Origin: CALXOD01 sp964402715
GTDB taxonomy: Bacteria; Verrucomicrobiota; Lentisphaeria; Victivallales; Victivallaceae
Reading direction: 5' to 3'
NCBI GenBank assembly: GCA_964402715.1
Contig: CAYODJ010000014.1
Span: 1-57,174, forward strand
Length of the DNA stretch: 57,174 bases
The position numbers were made by a program, and so were the translations under genes. This document shows, piece by piece, positions 26,166-35,659 of this stretch (positions are counted from its first letter, which is position 1; each line of letters starts with the position of its first letter). The notes under the pieces are model-generated. The model searched no databases. It worked only from the letters and a program-made list of their open reading frames with translations, and was not told where the DNA came from.

Positions 26166-26511
26166 TGTCGGGGGTTGCTCGTTCTTTTTTCCGCATTGGC
26201 GCAATCCGGACATTGATTGCCGGCACGATAATCAATTCCACAGGCAACACATAGATATGGAGAAACTGACTGAACACGGGGAGGGGAGTGTAGGGCGATC
26301 CCGGGACAGCAGGTGCAGTCGGCGGCACTGAAGCAGCCATTCCTGCTGAGATTCGCTCCGTCATAACAGAGCCTCAGAGAAAGGGAGAGGGGAAGTTTTT
26401 TTGAATCCGAGAGGTAAGTTCAATATTGCAATGGTGGAGTGGCCGTTTCTGAAATTTTATGGAACGGCAGTGAATCGGTTTCATTATCTTGATGCGTTCG
26501 GATAGAGTGCT
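26166..26511. other. Stretch between the IS remnant and uvrA
   Basis: About 350 bases with no recognisable gene. It may contain the outer end of the decayed IS and the uvrA promoter, which I cannot place with confidence. Confidence 0.45.
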
Positions 26512-29382
26512 ATGTTGGAAAATATCATCATACGCGGCGCCAGTCAACACAATCTCAAGCATATCGATGTGACAATCCCGCGCAACAAGCTTGTTGTTAT
26601 AACAGGACTGAGCGGGTCGGGAAAATCATCCTTGGCTTTCGACACGCTCTACGCGGAGGGGCAACGGCGTTATGTTGAGAGCCTGTCCTCTTACGCCAGA
26701 CAGTTCCTCGACAGGCTGCAGAAACCTAAAGTTGAACATATTGAGGGGCTTTCGCCCGCTATTGCCATTGAGCAGCGCACGGCGGGAGGCACTCCACGAT
26801 CCACCGTTGCGACCGTGACTGAAATCTACGATTATCTGAGACTGCTGTACGCGCATGTAGGCGTTCCACATTGTCCGCACTGTGGACGGAGGCTGGCGTC
26901 TCAATCGGCGCAGAGCATTGCGGAACAGATTGCGGCGATTGAACCTGGCAGGAAATTGATGTTGCTTGCTCCATTTGTCGTGGGACGAAAGGGGGAACAC
27001 CGTGACATACTTGCGAGTTTACGTGCGGAAGGATTTGTCCGGGTCCGCATCGACGGTTCAATCGTGCTTTTGGATGACTTTGGCGAGTCGGTTCCAGATA
27101 AGAATAAGCGGCACACTGTCGAAGCTGTCGTAGATCGATTCATATCGGGAAACATCGACATGGCGCGTCTGACAGATTCGGTGGAAACCGCACTGCGACA
27201 TGGTAGTGGCACCATGACCGTACTGCAAGAAATTGCTGGATCCGACGGCTCAACTTATTCTCAGGAACAATACAGCGAAAAATTTGCCTGCGTCTCATGC
27301 GGCATTAGCTATGGAACATTGCAGCCTAGAAATTTTTCTTTCAATGCTCCTTATGGCGCCTGCCCGAGATGTAACGGATTGGGAATTTTGCAGGTCATGG
27401 ATCCGTCGCTTGTGATTCCCGACGATACGTTATCCATTAAAAATGGCGCGATCCCGGGATGGAGACGCGGTCCGAAACATTTGATAATGTATTACAATCT
27501 ACTGCTGCGCAAAATCGCGGAGTGCTGGAACTGTCCTGATATGTTGACTAGGCGATTCCGTGAACTGCCTGAGAACATCAAACGACTGTTGCTTTACGGC
27601 AGTGGGGATGAACCGCTGGAGTTTGACTACTACATGCGGGGGCATAAGTACCGTTGGAGCAAGCCATTTGAGGGGATTTTGGAGAATCTGCGACGTCGCA
27701 TGGTGGAGACCGAATCTGATTCTGTTCGCGAACGCCTTAAAGAATTCCTCTCGCCGCGCACCTGCCCGGAGTGCAAAGGTGCTCGTCTTAACCCGTTCAG
27801 TCTGGCAGTGACGGTCGGCGGATGCAATATTCACGAATTCAACACCTTTTCAGTAAATCAAGCTCTGCGCTTCATTGAAAAGCTAGATCTTGAGGGCGAA
27901 TCGGCAGTGATTGCCGGTGATGTTCTCAAAGAGATCAACACACGTTTGATATTTTTGCGAGATGTTGGCTTGGGGTATCTGTCCCTTGATCGAGTCAGCA
28001 ACACTCTCTCCGGAGGAGAAGCTCAACGCATTCGTCTGGCGACTCAGCTTGGTTGTGGCCTTGTGGGAGTCTTGTATATTTTAGATGAACCGAGTATCGG
28101 ATTGCATCAGCGGGACAATGACCGACTGCTTGATACGTTGTGTCGTCTTCGCGACCTCGGCAATACCGTTTTGGTGGTCGAGCATGACCTCGACACTATC
28201 AAGCGTGCCGATTATGTGCTGGATCTCGGCCCTGGAGCCGGACGTTTGGGAGGAGAATTGGTTGCATCCGGAACTCCGGAGGAGATCAGCCGTTCGGAAA
28301 AGTCACTGACCGGAGCATATTTATCAGGGAGGCGTGAACTTCCAGTGCCGCAGAAACGAAGCAGGGGAAACGGGAAAAAAATTACCATCATCGGAGCGTG
28401 TCACAACAACTTGAAGAATATTGATGTTGATATTCCGCTCGGCACATTCTGCTGTGTCACCGGAGTATCCGGTTCAGGGAAAAGTTCATTGATCAATGAA
28501 ATTCTTGTACGTGCGATTCACAAGTGCGAGAAAATCAGGGATTTGCCGCCGGGCGAACACAAAGCCATACGGGGGCTTCAATATGTGGACAAGACTATTG
28601 TTATTGATCAGAGTCCGATCGGGCGTACGCCGAGATCAAATCCGTCGACCTACACAAATGCATTCGGGGCAATTCGAGAGATTTTTGCAGCGCTTCCGGA
28701 ATCGAAACTTCGTGGATTCGGACCTGGACGTTACAGTTTTAATATCAAGGGCGGACGTTGTGAAGAGTGCAGGGGGGACGGAATAAAGAAAATTGAAATG
28801 CAGTTTCTCTCCGACGTTTATGTAGTGTGTGCGGCCTGCAATGGACGGCGTTTCAACAAAGAGACCTTGTCCGTGCTTTACAAAAAACACAATATTGCAG
28901 ATGTCTTGGACATGACGGTCAATCAGGCGGTTGATTTCTTTTCCTCTTTCCCTGCGCTTTCACGCAAATTGATGACTTTACGCGATGTTGGGCTTGGATA
29001 TGTGCAACTTGGCCAGGCTGCAACCACGCTGTCCGGCGGTGAAGCTCAGCGGGTGAAACTCGCTGCCGAACTTGCCAGGCCTTCGCGGGGCCATACCTTA
29101 TATGTTCTGGATGAACCTACCACGGGGCTGCATTTGGCCGATATTGAACAGTTGATGAAGGTTTTGATGCAGTTACGGGATCTTGACAACACTGTACTGG
29201 TTATTGAGCATAATCTTGATGTTATTAAATGCGCTGACTATATCATAGATCTGGGACCGGAAGGTGGGGGCGACGGCGGTTGTCTGATTGCATGCGGAAC
29301 CCCGGAAGACGTGGCGTTGGTAGAAGCGTCACACACGGGACGCTACTTGAGGCCATATTTGAATAGAAGAGCAACGGTGTGA
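26512..29382 (+). CDS. uvrA: UvrABC excinuclease subunit A
   Basis: UvrA is the damage-recognition ATPase of nucleotide excision repair. The 956-residue product is full length. The first Walker A GLSGSGKSS lies at 32-40, a zinc motif (CPHC) near residue 120, a second zinc module CPRC after CVSC, the ABC signature LSGGEAQRIRLA, and a second ATPase half with GVSGSGKSS, the C-terminal CEEC/CAAC zinc finger, and the repeated LSGGEAQRVKLA. No truncation or missing motif is seen. It stands alone between the IS remnant and an lpoB-like gene; uvrB and uvrC are elsewhere. Confidence 0.98.
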   Translation: MLENIIIRGASQHNLKHIDVTIPRNKLVVITGLSGSGKSSLAFDTLYAEGQRRYVESLSSYARQFLDRLQKPKVEHIEGLSPAIAIEQRTAGGTPRSTVATVTEIYDYLRLLYAHVGVPHCPHCGRRLASQSAQSIAEQIAAIEPGRKLMLLAPFVVGRKGEHRDILASLRAEGFVRVRIDGSIVLLDDFGESVPDKNKRHTVEAVVDRFISGNIDMARLTDSVETALRHGSGTMTVLQEIAGSDGSTYSQEQYSEKFACVSCGISYGTLQPRNFSFNAPYGACPRCNGLGILQVMDPSLVIPDDTLSIKNGAIPGWRRGPKHLIMYYNLLLRKIAECWNCPDMLTRRFRELPENIKRLLLYGSGDEPLEFDYYMRGHKYRWSKPFEGILENLRRRMVETESDSVRERLKEFLSPRTCPECKGARLNPFSLAVTVGGCNIHEFNTFSVNQALRFIEKLDLEGESAVIAGDVLKEINTRLIFLRDVGLGYLSLDRVSNTLSGGEAQRIRLATQLGCGLVGVLYILDEPSIGLHQRDNDRLLDTLCRLRDLGNTVLVVEHDLDTIKRADYVLDLGPGAGRLGGELVASGTPEEISRSEKSLTGAYLSGRRELPVPQKRSRGNGKKITIIGACHNNLKNIDVDIPLGTFCCVTGVSGSGKSSLINEILVRAIHKCEKIRDLPPGEHKAIRGLQYVDKTIVIDQSPIGRTPRSNPSTYTNAFGAIREIFAALPESKLRGFGPGRYSFNIKGGRCEECRGDGIKKIEMQFLSDVYVVCAACNGRRFNKETLSVLYKKHNIADVLDMTVNQAVDFFSSFPALSRKLMTLRDVGLGYVQLGQAATTLSGGEAQRVKLAAELARPSRGHTLYVLDEPTTGLHLADIEQLMKVLMQLRDLDNTVLVIEHNLDVIKCADYIIDLGPEGGGDGGCLIACGTPEDVALVEASHTGRYLRPYLNRRATV

Positions 29383-29513
29383 GTTGCGCATGGTGCTTCC
29401 CCCGCGTGATAACTGCTTATCGCGTGAATGATTCGCGCTTGTCTCCTTAAAAGGGCTGTCAGTTCCTCATCGGAGCAGCGTTTAGGCCGCCAGTCAAATT
29501 AGTCTCAAGCATG

Positions 29514-29542
29514 TTGACAAAGTGGGAAACTAGTGATATACT
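29514..29542 (+). promoter_or_regulatory. Consensus sigma70-type promoter with a long leader
   Basis: TTGACA (29514-29519), a 17-base spacer and TATACT (29537-29542) give a predicted start near 29549, some 280 bases before the lipoprotein start at 29832. The leader (about 29549-29831) has short open frames but no riboswitch I recognise. Confidence 0.8.
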
Positions 29543-29831
29543 CACCTCAGCTCATTTGTTTTACGACAGTGTCATGTAGTTTGATCGTGACGCATAGGCA
29601 TAGAACAGGTTTCACGCGGTAATTTTCACAATCATTATACCTGCGGCTTGTTGAAACCGGAAATATATGTAAGGCAAGCGAATGGTTCGAATGTACATGC
29701 TGCCGAGTTTGCAAAGTATATTGAAATGAAAGAATGGTTGAGACTGGTTTATGAGACTAACTTATAAGTCACGGGGTGCCGGGTCGGAGCTCCTGCAGAC
29801 GGCGAGCATCAATGATATGGGAGGCGAGGTG

Positions 29832-30479
29832 ATGAGAGCTGTTTATATGCTTACAGCGATGTGTGTCGGGTTGTTCTTGGTTGCAGGGTGCGTTGCGCAT
29901 ACAAAACCCTCTGGCTCTGCCGATACAAGAGCTGCCGTGAAGGATGAATTGATAGCGGAATCAGTCAATTGGGGTGGCATTGCGAAAGAGGCGGGCAGAG
30001 CCATGCTGGATTCTCCGCTTTTTCTGGAATACTTGGACGCATATAAAATAGATACCATGAGGGCTGGTGCTTTGAGCGATGTCTCAGGCGATGTCGCAGC
30101 CTCTGCACAACTTGTGAAGCCTGATACGAGGCCGCTAGTTTCCCTGTCAGATATTCAAAATAACACGTCGGAGCATATTGACATGGAAATGATGACCGAA
30201 CAGCTCCGAACAGTTTTGAACGATAGTAGAGTACTGCGCTTTAACACGCGCGGTTCGAAAGAAAACACGACTGGTGAGGAATCCAGCGTTAAAGGCGCAG
30301 AACAGAATTCGGCGGAGCAGGGCGGAGCGAAGGTTGATCTCTCTTTATCTGGCAAAATCACAGAGCGTGCGGCAGTAGGCGGCAATGGCTCTGGGATGTC
30401 TTATTCTCTTAATATGACTTTGACAGACGTTCATAGCGGAGAGACTGTTTGGACATACGACAGGGAATTCAAACGCTGA
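29832..30479 (+). CDS. LpoB-like penicillin-binding-protein activator lipoprotein
   Basis: A 215-residue lipoprotein: hydrophobic signal and lipobox LVAGC near the N-terminus, then a low-complexity linker, then an LpoB/YcfM-type domain. The segment PLVSLSDIQNNTSEHID and the following helix with LRTVLNDSRVLRF match the conserved core of that family. The Ser/Glu/Gly-rich insertion (about 140-170) is unlike E. coli LpoB. In enterobacteria LpoB activates PBP1b from the outer membrane; here the activator role is inferred. I use the ATG at 29832, which has GAGG within ten bases; the longer frame (from 29751) adds 27 residues ahead of the signal peptide. Confidence 0.8.
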   Translation: MRAVYMLTAMCVGLFLVAGCVAHTKPSGSADTRAAVKDELIAESVNWGGIAKEAGRAMLDSPLFLEYLDAYKIDTMRAGALSDVSGDVAASAQLVKPDTRPLVSLSDIQNNTSEHIDMEMMTEQLRTVLNDSRVLRFNTRGSKENTTGEESSVKGAEQNSAEQGGAKVDLSLSGKITERAAVGGNGSGMSYSLNMTLTDVHSGETVWTYDREFKR

Positions 30480-30705
30480 TAGCCGGACCCCTGACAGTGG
30501 TTGATCGGTTATTGCGTACGCCGTTAGCTTGATGTTCGCCCGCTTTGTCTTATTTCGCGCCGTTCGGTATGATCGGCTCCTCCTGCAGCCGGAGTTGGAT
30601 TCGGGCGGACATTCTGATTCCAGTGCGATGCGGATATCCGGCGGGGATGTCGTGTCCTCACCGCTTCGATGCAACTGATCAGCCCGGCTACGGCTGGCTT
30701 AGACA

Positions 30706-31260
30706 CTATAATACGTCCTCGATATCGTGATTCTTCTTGTCTGACATTTTTGACTCTTTCGGCGGTTCAATCGTCGGCACTCCCGTCAAGGCGTTCCGCA
30801 TCGGCCTTGACTCTTCCGCGTTTCCTCCGTCCCCGCGCATCGCATGCTGCAGATCCCTGCTGATGTGCCAGTACAGCACTGACGTTCCGAGAAGTATGCA
30901 GCGAACACCCCGGCCAGCTCCGGCTCAGCCCCGGTCCGTCGTCTCTGCCTAGGATGCTTCCGTCGTGAAGCACCCCCGGTCATTCCAACGCCGATAAAGT
31001 ACCAGGGATTGCGCACATTCCTGGCGAGAGAGATTGAAAATGGCTTGTCCCACTGATTGATTCCATGCGGATACACGGCTATGATGTCGGCACGGGCATA
31101 TTTCCCAACGGAACGGGAAACGCGCCCGTGCATGGATATTTACAAATTTTACGAAAGAAGATGTAGAACGAAAGGAATCAACTCCGCCTGCACAACCGTC
31201 GGTTGTTGCGACGGGGCCAAAGTCACATCGGCTGTCCGTGATAATCAGAGCTGAATATGC
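30706..31260 (-). pseudogene. Possible decayed coding region, minus strand
   Basis: Three protein-like segments can be joined on the minus strand if two frameshifts are allowed. The first has FRSTSSFVKFVNIHA (about 31130-31260). The second, from 31133, contains VSRSVGKYARAD, INQWDKPFSISL and RNPWYFIGVGM. The third contains a hydrophobic run CILLGTSVLYW and ends with SDKKNHDIEDVL at a TAG (30706-30708). The hydrophobic stretches suggest a membrane protein. No family is recognised, and the segments could be chance, but the highly charged C-terminal end and the low density of stops in these frames are suggestive. Confidence 0.3.
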
Positions 31261-31910
31261 GCAAAAGATGGGACGCTATCAGTGGGAAAGGGGGAAAGCC
31301 CTAAGTCGAACTGACAGTTCTTGATTATAAATGTTTGCAAACTTCGGACACTTGCCCTGCGTCGGTTTGACAAAATGTGATTTTCATGCTACCGTATGCA
31401 GCGTTTCTTTCCCCTTTTTATCCTTATTCAAGCCAATATGATCATGATGACGAAATGTGATCAGAAGATGAGATAAAGCAGTAAAACTATGTCAGCAAGT
31501 CCTGCAGCAGCATGTGCACTTGATGTTTCTGCAGATTGTCGGGGGTCCATTTGTGGTTCATGCATTGCGTATGACTGAATCATAGGCTTGTGCGTCAATT
31601 TGCTTGCGGGTTGAACATTAAGTTTTGCGTCAATAGATCAATGTTTCAGGGAAGATTGTTGTTTCGGCGGAGGAGTTGCACTTCCAATTTGTGGAATAGT
31701 GTCTCCGACGGTTTGACGCATCACAGAAACTGATGAATCTGCGCAGTGCCGGTGCGCCCGCCAGTTTCGAGGGAAGTTCATTATACTCATTCATTCGGCA
31801 ATGCGTTTGTCAAATGATCGTCGGACGATTAACATGACATGGAGTGTTGCAAGGAAAACTGTTGTACCGTGTGAATTCACGATAGAGACAAATTTCTACG
31901 GAGAGACGAG
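31261..31910. other. Intergenic stretch upstream of pyrE
   Basis: About 650 AT-richer bases with no conserved ORF. The octamer GCGTCAAT occurs twice (near 31590 and 31627). A ribosome binding site (GGAGAGACGAG) precedes pyrE. No tRNA or hairpin with a T-run is evident. Confidence 0.5.
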
Positions 31911-32477
31911 ATGACAGAATCGGATGTTGTAGATCTGTGCAAAAGTTCAGGGGCGCTGCTGAATGGTCATTTTCAATTGCGCAGTGGTTTGCATAGCGAT
32001 CAGTTTTTCCAAGCGGCGCTTTTGTTGCAGTATCCGGATAAAGCGGAGGCAATTTGCCGTCATATTGCCGCGAAATTTGCCTCCTGCAATGTCGAGACTG
32101 TCGTGTCTCCTGCAATAGGCGGACTAATTGTCGGCCAGGAAATAGCCAGAGCATTAGGGTGCAGAGCTATTTTTGCCGACAAAGAAAACGGAGAGCTTCT
32201 TTTTAAACGTGGCTTTTCCATACGTCGTGGGGAGAGAGTTTTAGTGGCGGAGGATGTTGTCACACGGGGGGGCAGGGTACAGCAGACAATTGATTTGATT
32301 CATGAATATGATGGTGAGGTAGTTGGAGTCGCAGCAATCGTTGACCGTTCAGGCGGAGCGGCTCATTTTGACGTGCCGTTCTGCAGTGCGTTAAAACTTT
32401 TACTGCCGTCATATGAACCTGAAGAATGTCCATGTTGTAAACGAGGCATGCCACTTGAACGGCCGGGGTCGAAGTAG
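31911..32477 (+). CDS. pyrE: Orotate phosphoribosyltransferase
   Basis: PyrE attaches orotate to PRPP to make orotidine 5'-phosphate in pyrimidine synthesis. The 188-residue protein has the family length. The orotate/PRPP loop region is visible as SGLHSDQFFQ and the PRPP-binding motif as VLVAEDVVTRGG (about 108-119), where the two acidic residues are at the expected places. The C-terminal CPCCKRG is typical of the long bacterial type. It is followed by secA after about 120 bases with no clear terminator; co-transcription is possible. Confidence 0.94.
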   Translation: MTESDVVDLCKSSGALLNGHFQLRSGLHSDQFFQAALLLQYPDKAEAICRHIAAKFASCNVETVVSPAIGGLIVGQEIARALGCRAIFADKENGELLFKRGFSIRRGERVLVAEDVVTRGGRVQQTIDLIHEYDGEVVGVAAIVDRSGGAAHFDVPFCSALKLLLPSYEPEECPCCKRGMPLERPGSK

Positions 32478-32598
32478 GTAAAGTAATTCTTTCGTAAGCA
32501 TTGGTTGGATGTGTTCCTTAATTTGCCGTTGAAAGCAAGTTAAACATTCATGCATTCAACGCCCAGGCGTTTATGGATCGGTATAGGAAAAGACGCAG

Positions 32599-35500
32599 AT
32601 GATCGTTTCGGTTATAAAGAAGATCTTTGGTACGAAATCACAACGTGATGTGCGCAGAATGCTGCCGTTGGTGGCGCGCATCAACGAAATAGAAGCTTCA
32701 TATCGTTCGCTTTCGGATGCCGAGCTCCGTAATAAGACCAATGAATTCAAAGCCAGATTGGATAGCGGTGAATCATTGGACGATCTGATGTGTGAAGCGT
32801 TTGCCACCGTCAAAAACGCATGTCGTCGTCTGGTGGGGCGTGAAATAAGCGTTTGCGGTCAGACATTGATATGGGATATGGTTCCGTTCGATGTTCAGAT
32901 TATTGGTGCAATTGCCTTGCATCGTGGCGGCATTGCCGAAATGGCCACGGGGGAGGGGAAAACTTTGGTGGCGACAATGCCTCTTTATCTCAATGCTCTC
33001 ACCGGTCGTAACTGTCAATTGGTCACAGTCAACGACTATTTGGCTCTGCGTGATTCCGAATGGATGGGAAACATCTATGATTTCCTTGGGCTGAGTGTCG
33101 GCTGTCTGCAAAATCAGATGTCGCCCAAGATGCGAAGAGAGCAATATAAATGCGACATCACGTACGGTACCAACAGTGAATTCGGATTTGATTATCTGCG
33201 TGATATGGGAATGGCGGTAGAGCCAGGACAATTGGTGCAAAGAGATCATTATTATGCGATTATTGATGAAATTGACAGCATTCTGATTGATGAGGCGCGT
33301 ACCCCGTTGATTATTTCCGGGCCGGTGCCAATGGCAACACATCAGTTCGACGACCTGAGAGGACCGGTAGGAGAGCTTTATTCGAAACAGAATCTTCTCT
33401 GTTCCAGATTGGTGCGGGAGGCAAAGATTGTACTGGAGCGCGAAGATGTCGCACATGATGAAAGGGAACGCGCATTGACTAAACTTCTGCAGGTGAAGTA
33501 TGGTATGCCAACGCATAAACAGCTCCTGCACGTCTTGGAAGACGGGGAGATACTCCGTTCTCTAGAAAAACTGGAAATGTTCGTTCGCAGTGATAACAAC
33601 CGCGGAATGTTGCAGGATGTGCAGGGCGTTCTCTACTTTACAATCGATGAACGTTCTAATGAGGCGGATTTAACGGAAAAGGGAAGGCGCACCCTTGCTC
33701 CGGACGATCCGAACGCATTCATCCTGCCGGATCTATTGCAGGGGATTCACCGCATAGAATCGGACACGTCCCTGACGGAGGGTGAACGACGTCAACAGAG
33801 AGAATCTTTCCAACAGGAATTCGCACGTAAAAGTGAGCGTCTGCATGATCTTTCGCAGCTTCTCAAAGCCTATTGCTTGTTTGAAAAGGACGTGCATTAC
33901 GTCGTACAGGAAGGGAAAGTGCTAATCGTTGACGAACACACCGGTAGATTGATGCCTGGTCGACGTTTTAGCGACGGACTGCACCAAGCGCTTGAAGCCA
34001 AGGAGAATGTGACCATTGAGCAAGAAACGCAAACGATGGCGACAATCACCATTCAGAATTATTTCAGAATGTATGATAAACTTTCCGGAATGACTGGCAC
34101 AGCGGAGACGGAGGCATCAGAATTCCATCAGATCTACAAACTTGACGTGACGGTCATACCGACAAACCGTCCCTGTATTCGCAAGGATGAAAACGATTCG
34201 ATTTTCAAGACAAAGCGGGAAAAGTTCAACGCCATTATAGAAGAAACTGAACGTAGGCATGCAAAAGGGCAACCTGTTCTTTTGGGCACTATTTCCGTGG
34301 AGGATTCAGAGATCATAAGCCGTATGCTCAAGCGGCGTAACATTCCTCACAACGTTCTTAATGCAAAAAACCATAAGCGCGAAGCGGAAATAATCGCAAT
34401 GGCCGGCCAAAGGGGCGCAGTTACCGTTGCCACCAATATGGCTGGTCGTGGCACTGATATCAAACTGGGAGCGGGTGTGTCGGAGCTTGGCGGTCTTTTT
34501 GTTATCGGCAGTTCCAGACATGATTCACGCCGAATCGACCGACAGCTTCGTGGTCGTTGTTCACGGCAGGGGGACCCTGGTTCGTCAAAATTCTATATCT
34601 CCCTGGAGGACAATTTGATGCGTCTTTTCGGTTCGGATCGAATTGTCAAAATTTTTGACCGTTTCGGTTTGAATGTGGGCGAGGAACTGCAACATCCATG
34701 GTTGAACAAATCGATTGAAACAGCACAACGACGTGTAGAACAGCAGCATTTCTCGATTCGCAAGCGTACGCTGGAATATGACGATGTGATGAACAAACAG
34801 CGGGAGATTATTTATGGCTTGCGGAAAGAAGCGCTCTTGACGACGGATACCCACGACTTGCTATTTTCTTTAATCGAGCATGTTATCGAATCAGAGGTGA
34901 ATAAGGCGGCGGAACCCAGTGTAAATCCAGATCGAGAGAATGTTTCGGGTTTTCAGATGGAGAGACTCCGTGCTTTTCTGAATAGCACTTTTCTGATGGA
35001 TTTTCAACCGAGTCAGCTGTCTAATGGGTTGAAAGATGGACTGCTTGAGGATGCGGAAGCTTTGACTCTGCAGATTGTGGAGCGAATTGAAAGCGCTTAT
35101 GCGGATCACAACCATGATATGTCGCCGGAACAGATTAATTTTCTGGAACGCCATATAATCTTGGACGGAATCGACAGACTATGGCAGGAACACCTATACG
35201 CCATGGACGGATTAAGAGCAAATATTTCACTGAGAATTTATGCCCAGAAGGATCCGTTGGTGGAGTACAAAAATGAGGCTTATCAGATTTTTCAGATATT
35301 GATGGACAAAATCTATCATGAGGTGGCCGCGAATCTGTTCCGCACGACTATTGCCACGTCATTGAATTTCAGTGAGATATTGCGTTTGTTGCCAAAGGAA
35401 TCAATTCATCGTAGCTTTGAACAATTTGATGACTTGTTGCTGGATGTGGGTGGCGTTGCGCCAACATCCGATGAGATGACGGACATGAAACAACGTTCCG

Positions 35501-35607
35501 AAATTCCCGTTACGTTCAGACGACAAGACGCTAAAATAGGTCGTAACGATGAATGTCCGTGCGGCAGCGGGAAGAAATATAAGAAATGTTGCGGTAAAAA
35601 CGACTGA
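32599..35607 (+). CDS. secA: Preprotein translocase ATPase SecA
   Basis: SecA is the ATP-driven motor that pushes unfolded proteins through SecYEG. The 1002-residue protein is longer than E. coli SecA (901), mostly through an insertion in the preprotein cross-linking region around residues 260-330. The ATPase motif TGEGKT (about 119-124), the DEID Walker B, the second-ATPase-domain segment ATNMAGRGTDIKLG, and GRCSRQGDPGSS are present. The C-terminal zinc/SecB-binding SEC-C motif is complete (CPCGSGKKYKKCC). Convergent with asnB. secB is not seen here. Confidence 0.97.
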   Translation: MIVSVIKKIFGTKSQRDVRRMLPLVARINEIEASYRSLSDAELRNKTNEFKARLDSGESLDDLMCEAFATVKNACRRLVGREISVCGQTLIWDMVPFDVQIIGAIALHRGGIAEMATGEGKTLVATMPLYLNALTGRNCQLVTVNDYLALRDSEWMGNIYDFLGLSVGCLQNQMSPKMRREQYKCDITYGTNSEFGFDYLRDMGMAVEPGQLVQRDHYYAIIDEIDSILIDEARTPLIISGPVPMATHQFDDLRGPVGELYSKQNLLCSRLVREAKIVLEREDVAHDERERALTKLLQVKYGMPTHKQLLHVLEDGEILRSLEKLEMFVRSDNNRGMLQDVQGVLYFTIDERSNEADLTEKGRRTLAPDDPNAFILPDLLQGIHRIESDTSLTEGERRQQRESFQQEFARKSERLHDLSQLLKAYCLFEKDVHYVVQEGKVLIVDEHTGRLMPGRRFSDGLHQALEAKENVTIEQETQTMATITIQNYFRMYDKLSGMTGTAETEASEFHQIYKLDVTVIPTNRPCIRKDENDSIFKTKREKFNAIIEETERRHAKGQPVLLGTISVEDSEIISRMLKRRNIPHNVLNAKNHKREAEIIAMAGQRGAVTVATNMAGRGTDIKLGAGVSELGGLFVIGSSRHDSRRIDRQLRGRCSRQGDPGSSKFYISLEDNLMRLFGSDRIVKIFDRFGLNVGEELQHPWLNKSIETAQRRVEQQHFSIRKRTLEYDDVMNKQREIIYGLRKEALLTTDTHDLLFSLIEHVIESEVNKAAEPSVNPDRENVSGFQMERLRAFLNSTFLMDFQPSQLSNGLKDGLLEDAEALTLQIVERIESAYADHNHDMSPEQINFLERHIILDGIDRLWQEHLYAMDGLRANISLRIYAQKDPLVEYKNEAYQIFQILMDKIYHEVAANLFRTTIATSLNFSEILRLLPKESIHRSFEQFDDLLLDVGGVAPTSDEMTDMKQRSEIPVTFRRQDAKIGRNDECPCGSGKKYKKCCGKND

Positions 35608-35659
35608 CATCATGATTGATATGTCTTGGGTCTGATATATATATCCTTTGCGGTCGTTG

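Noticed and set aside
29680..29720. GGTTCGAAT in the lpoB-like leader as a tRNA T arm
   Set aside because: No matching T stem, anticodon stem or acceptor stem can be found around it.
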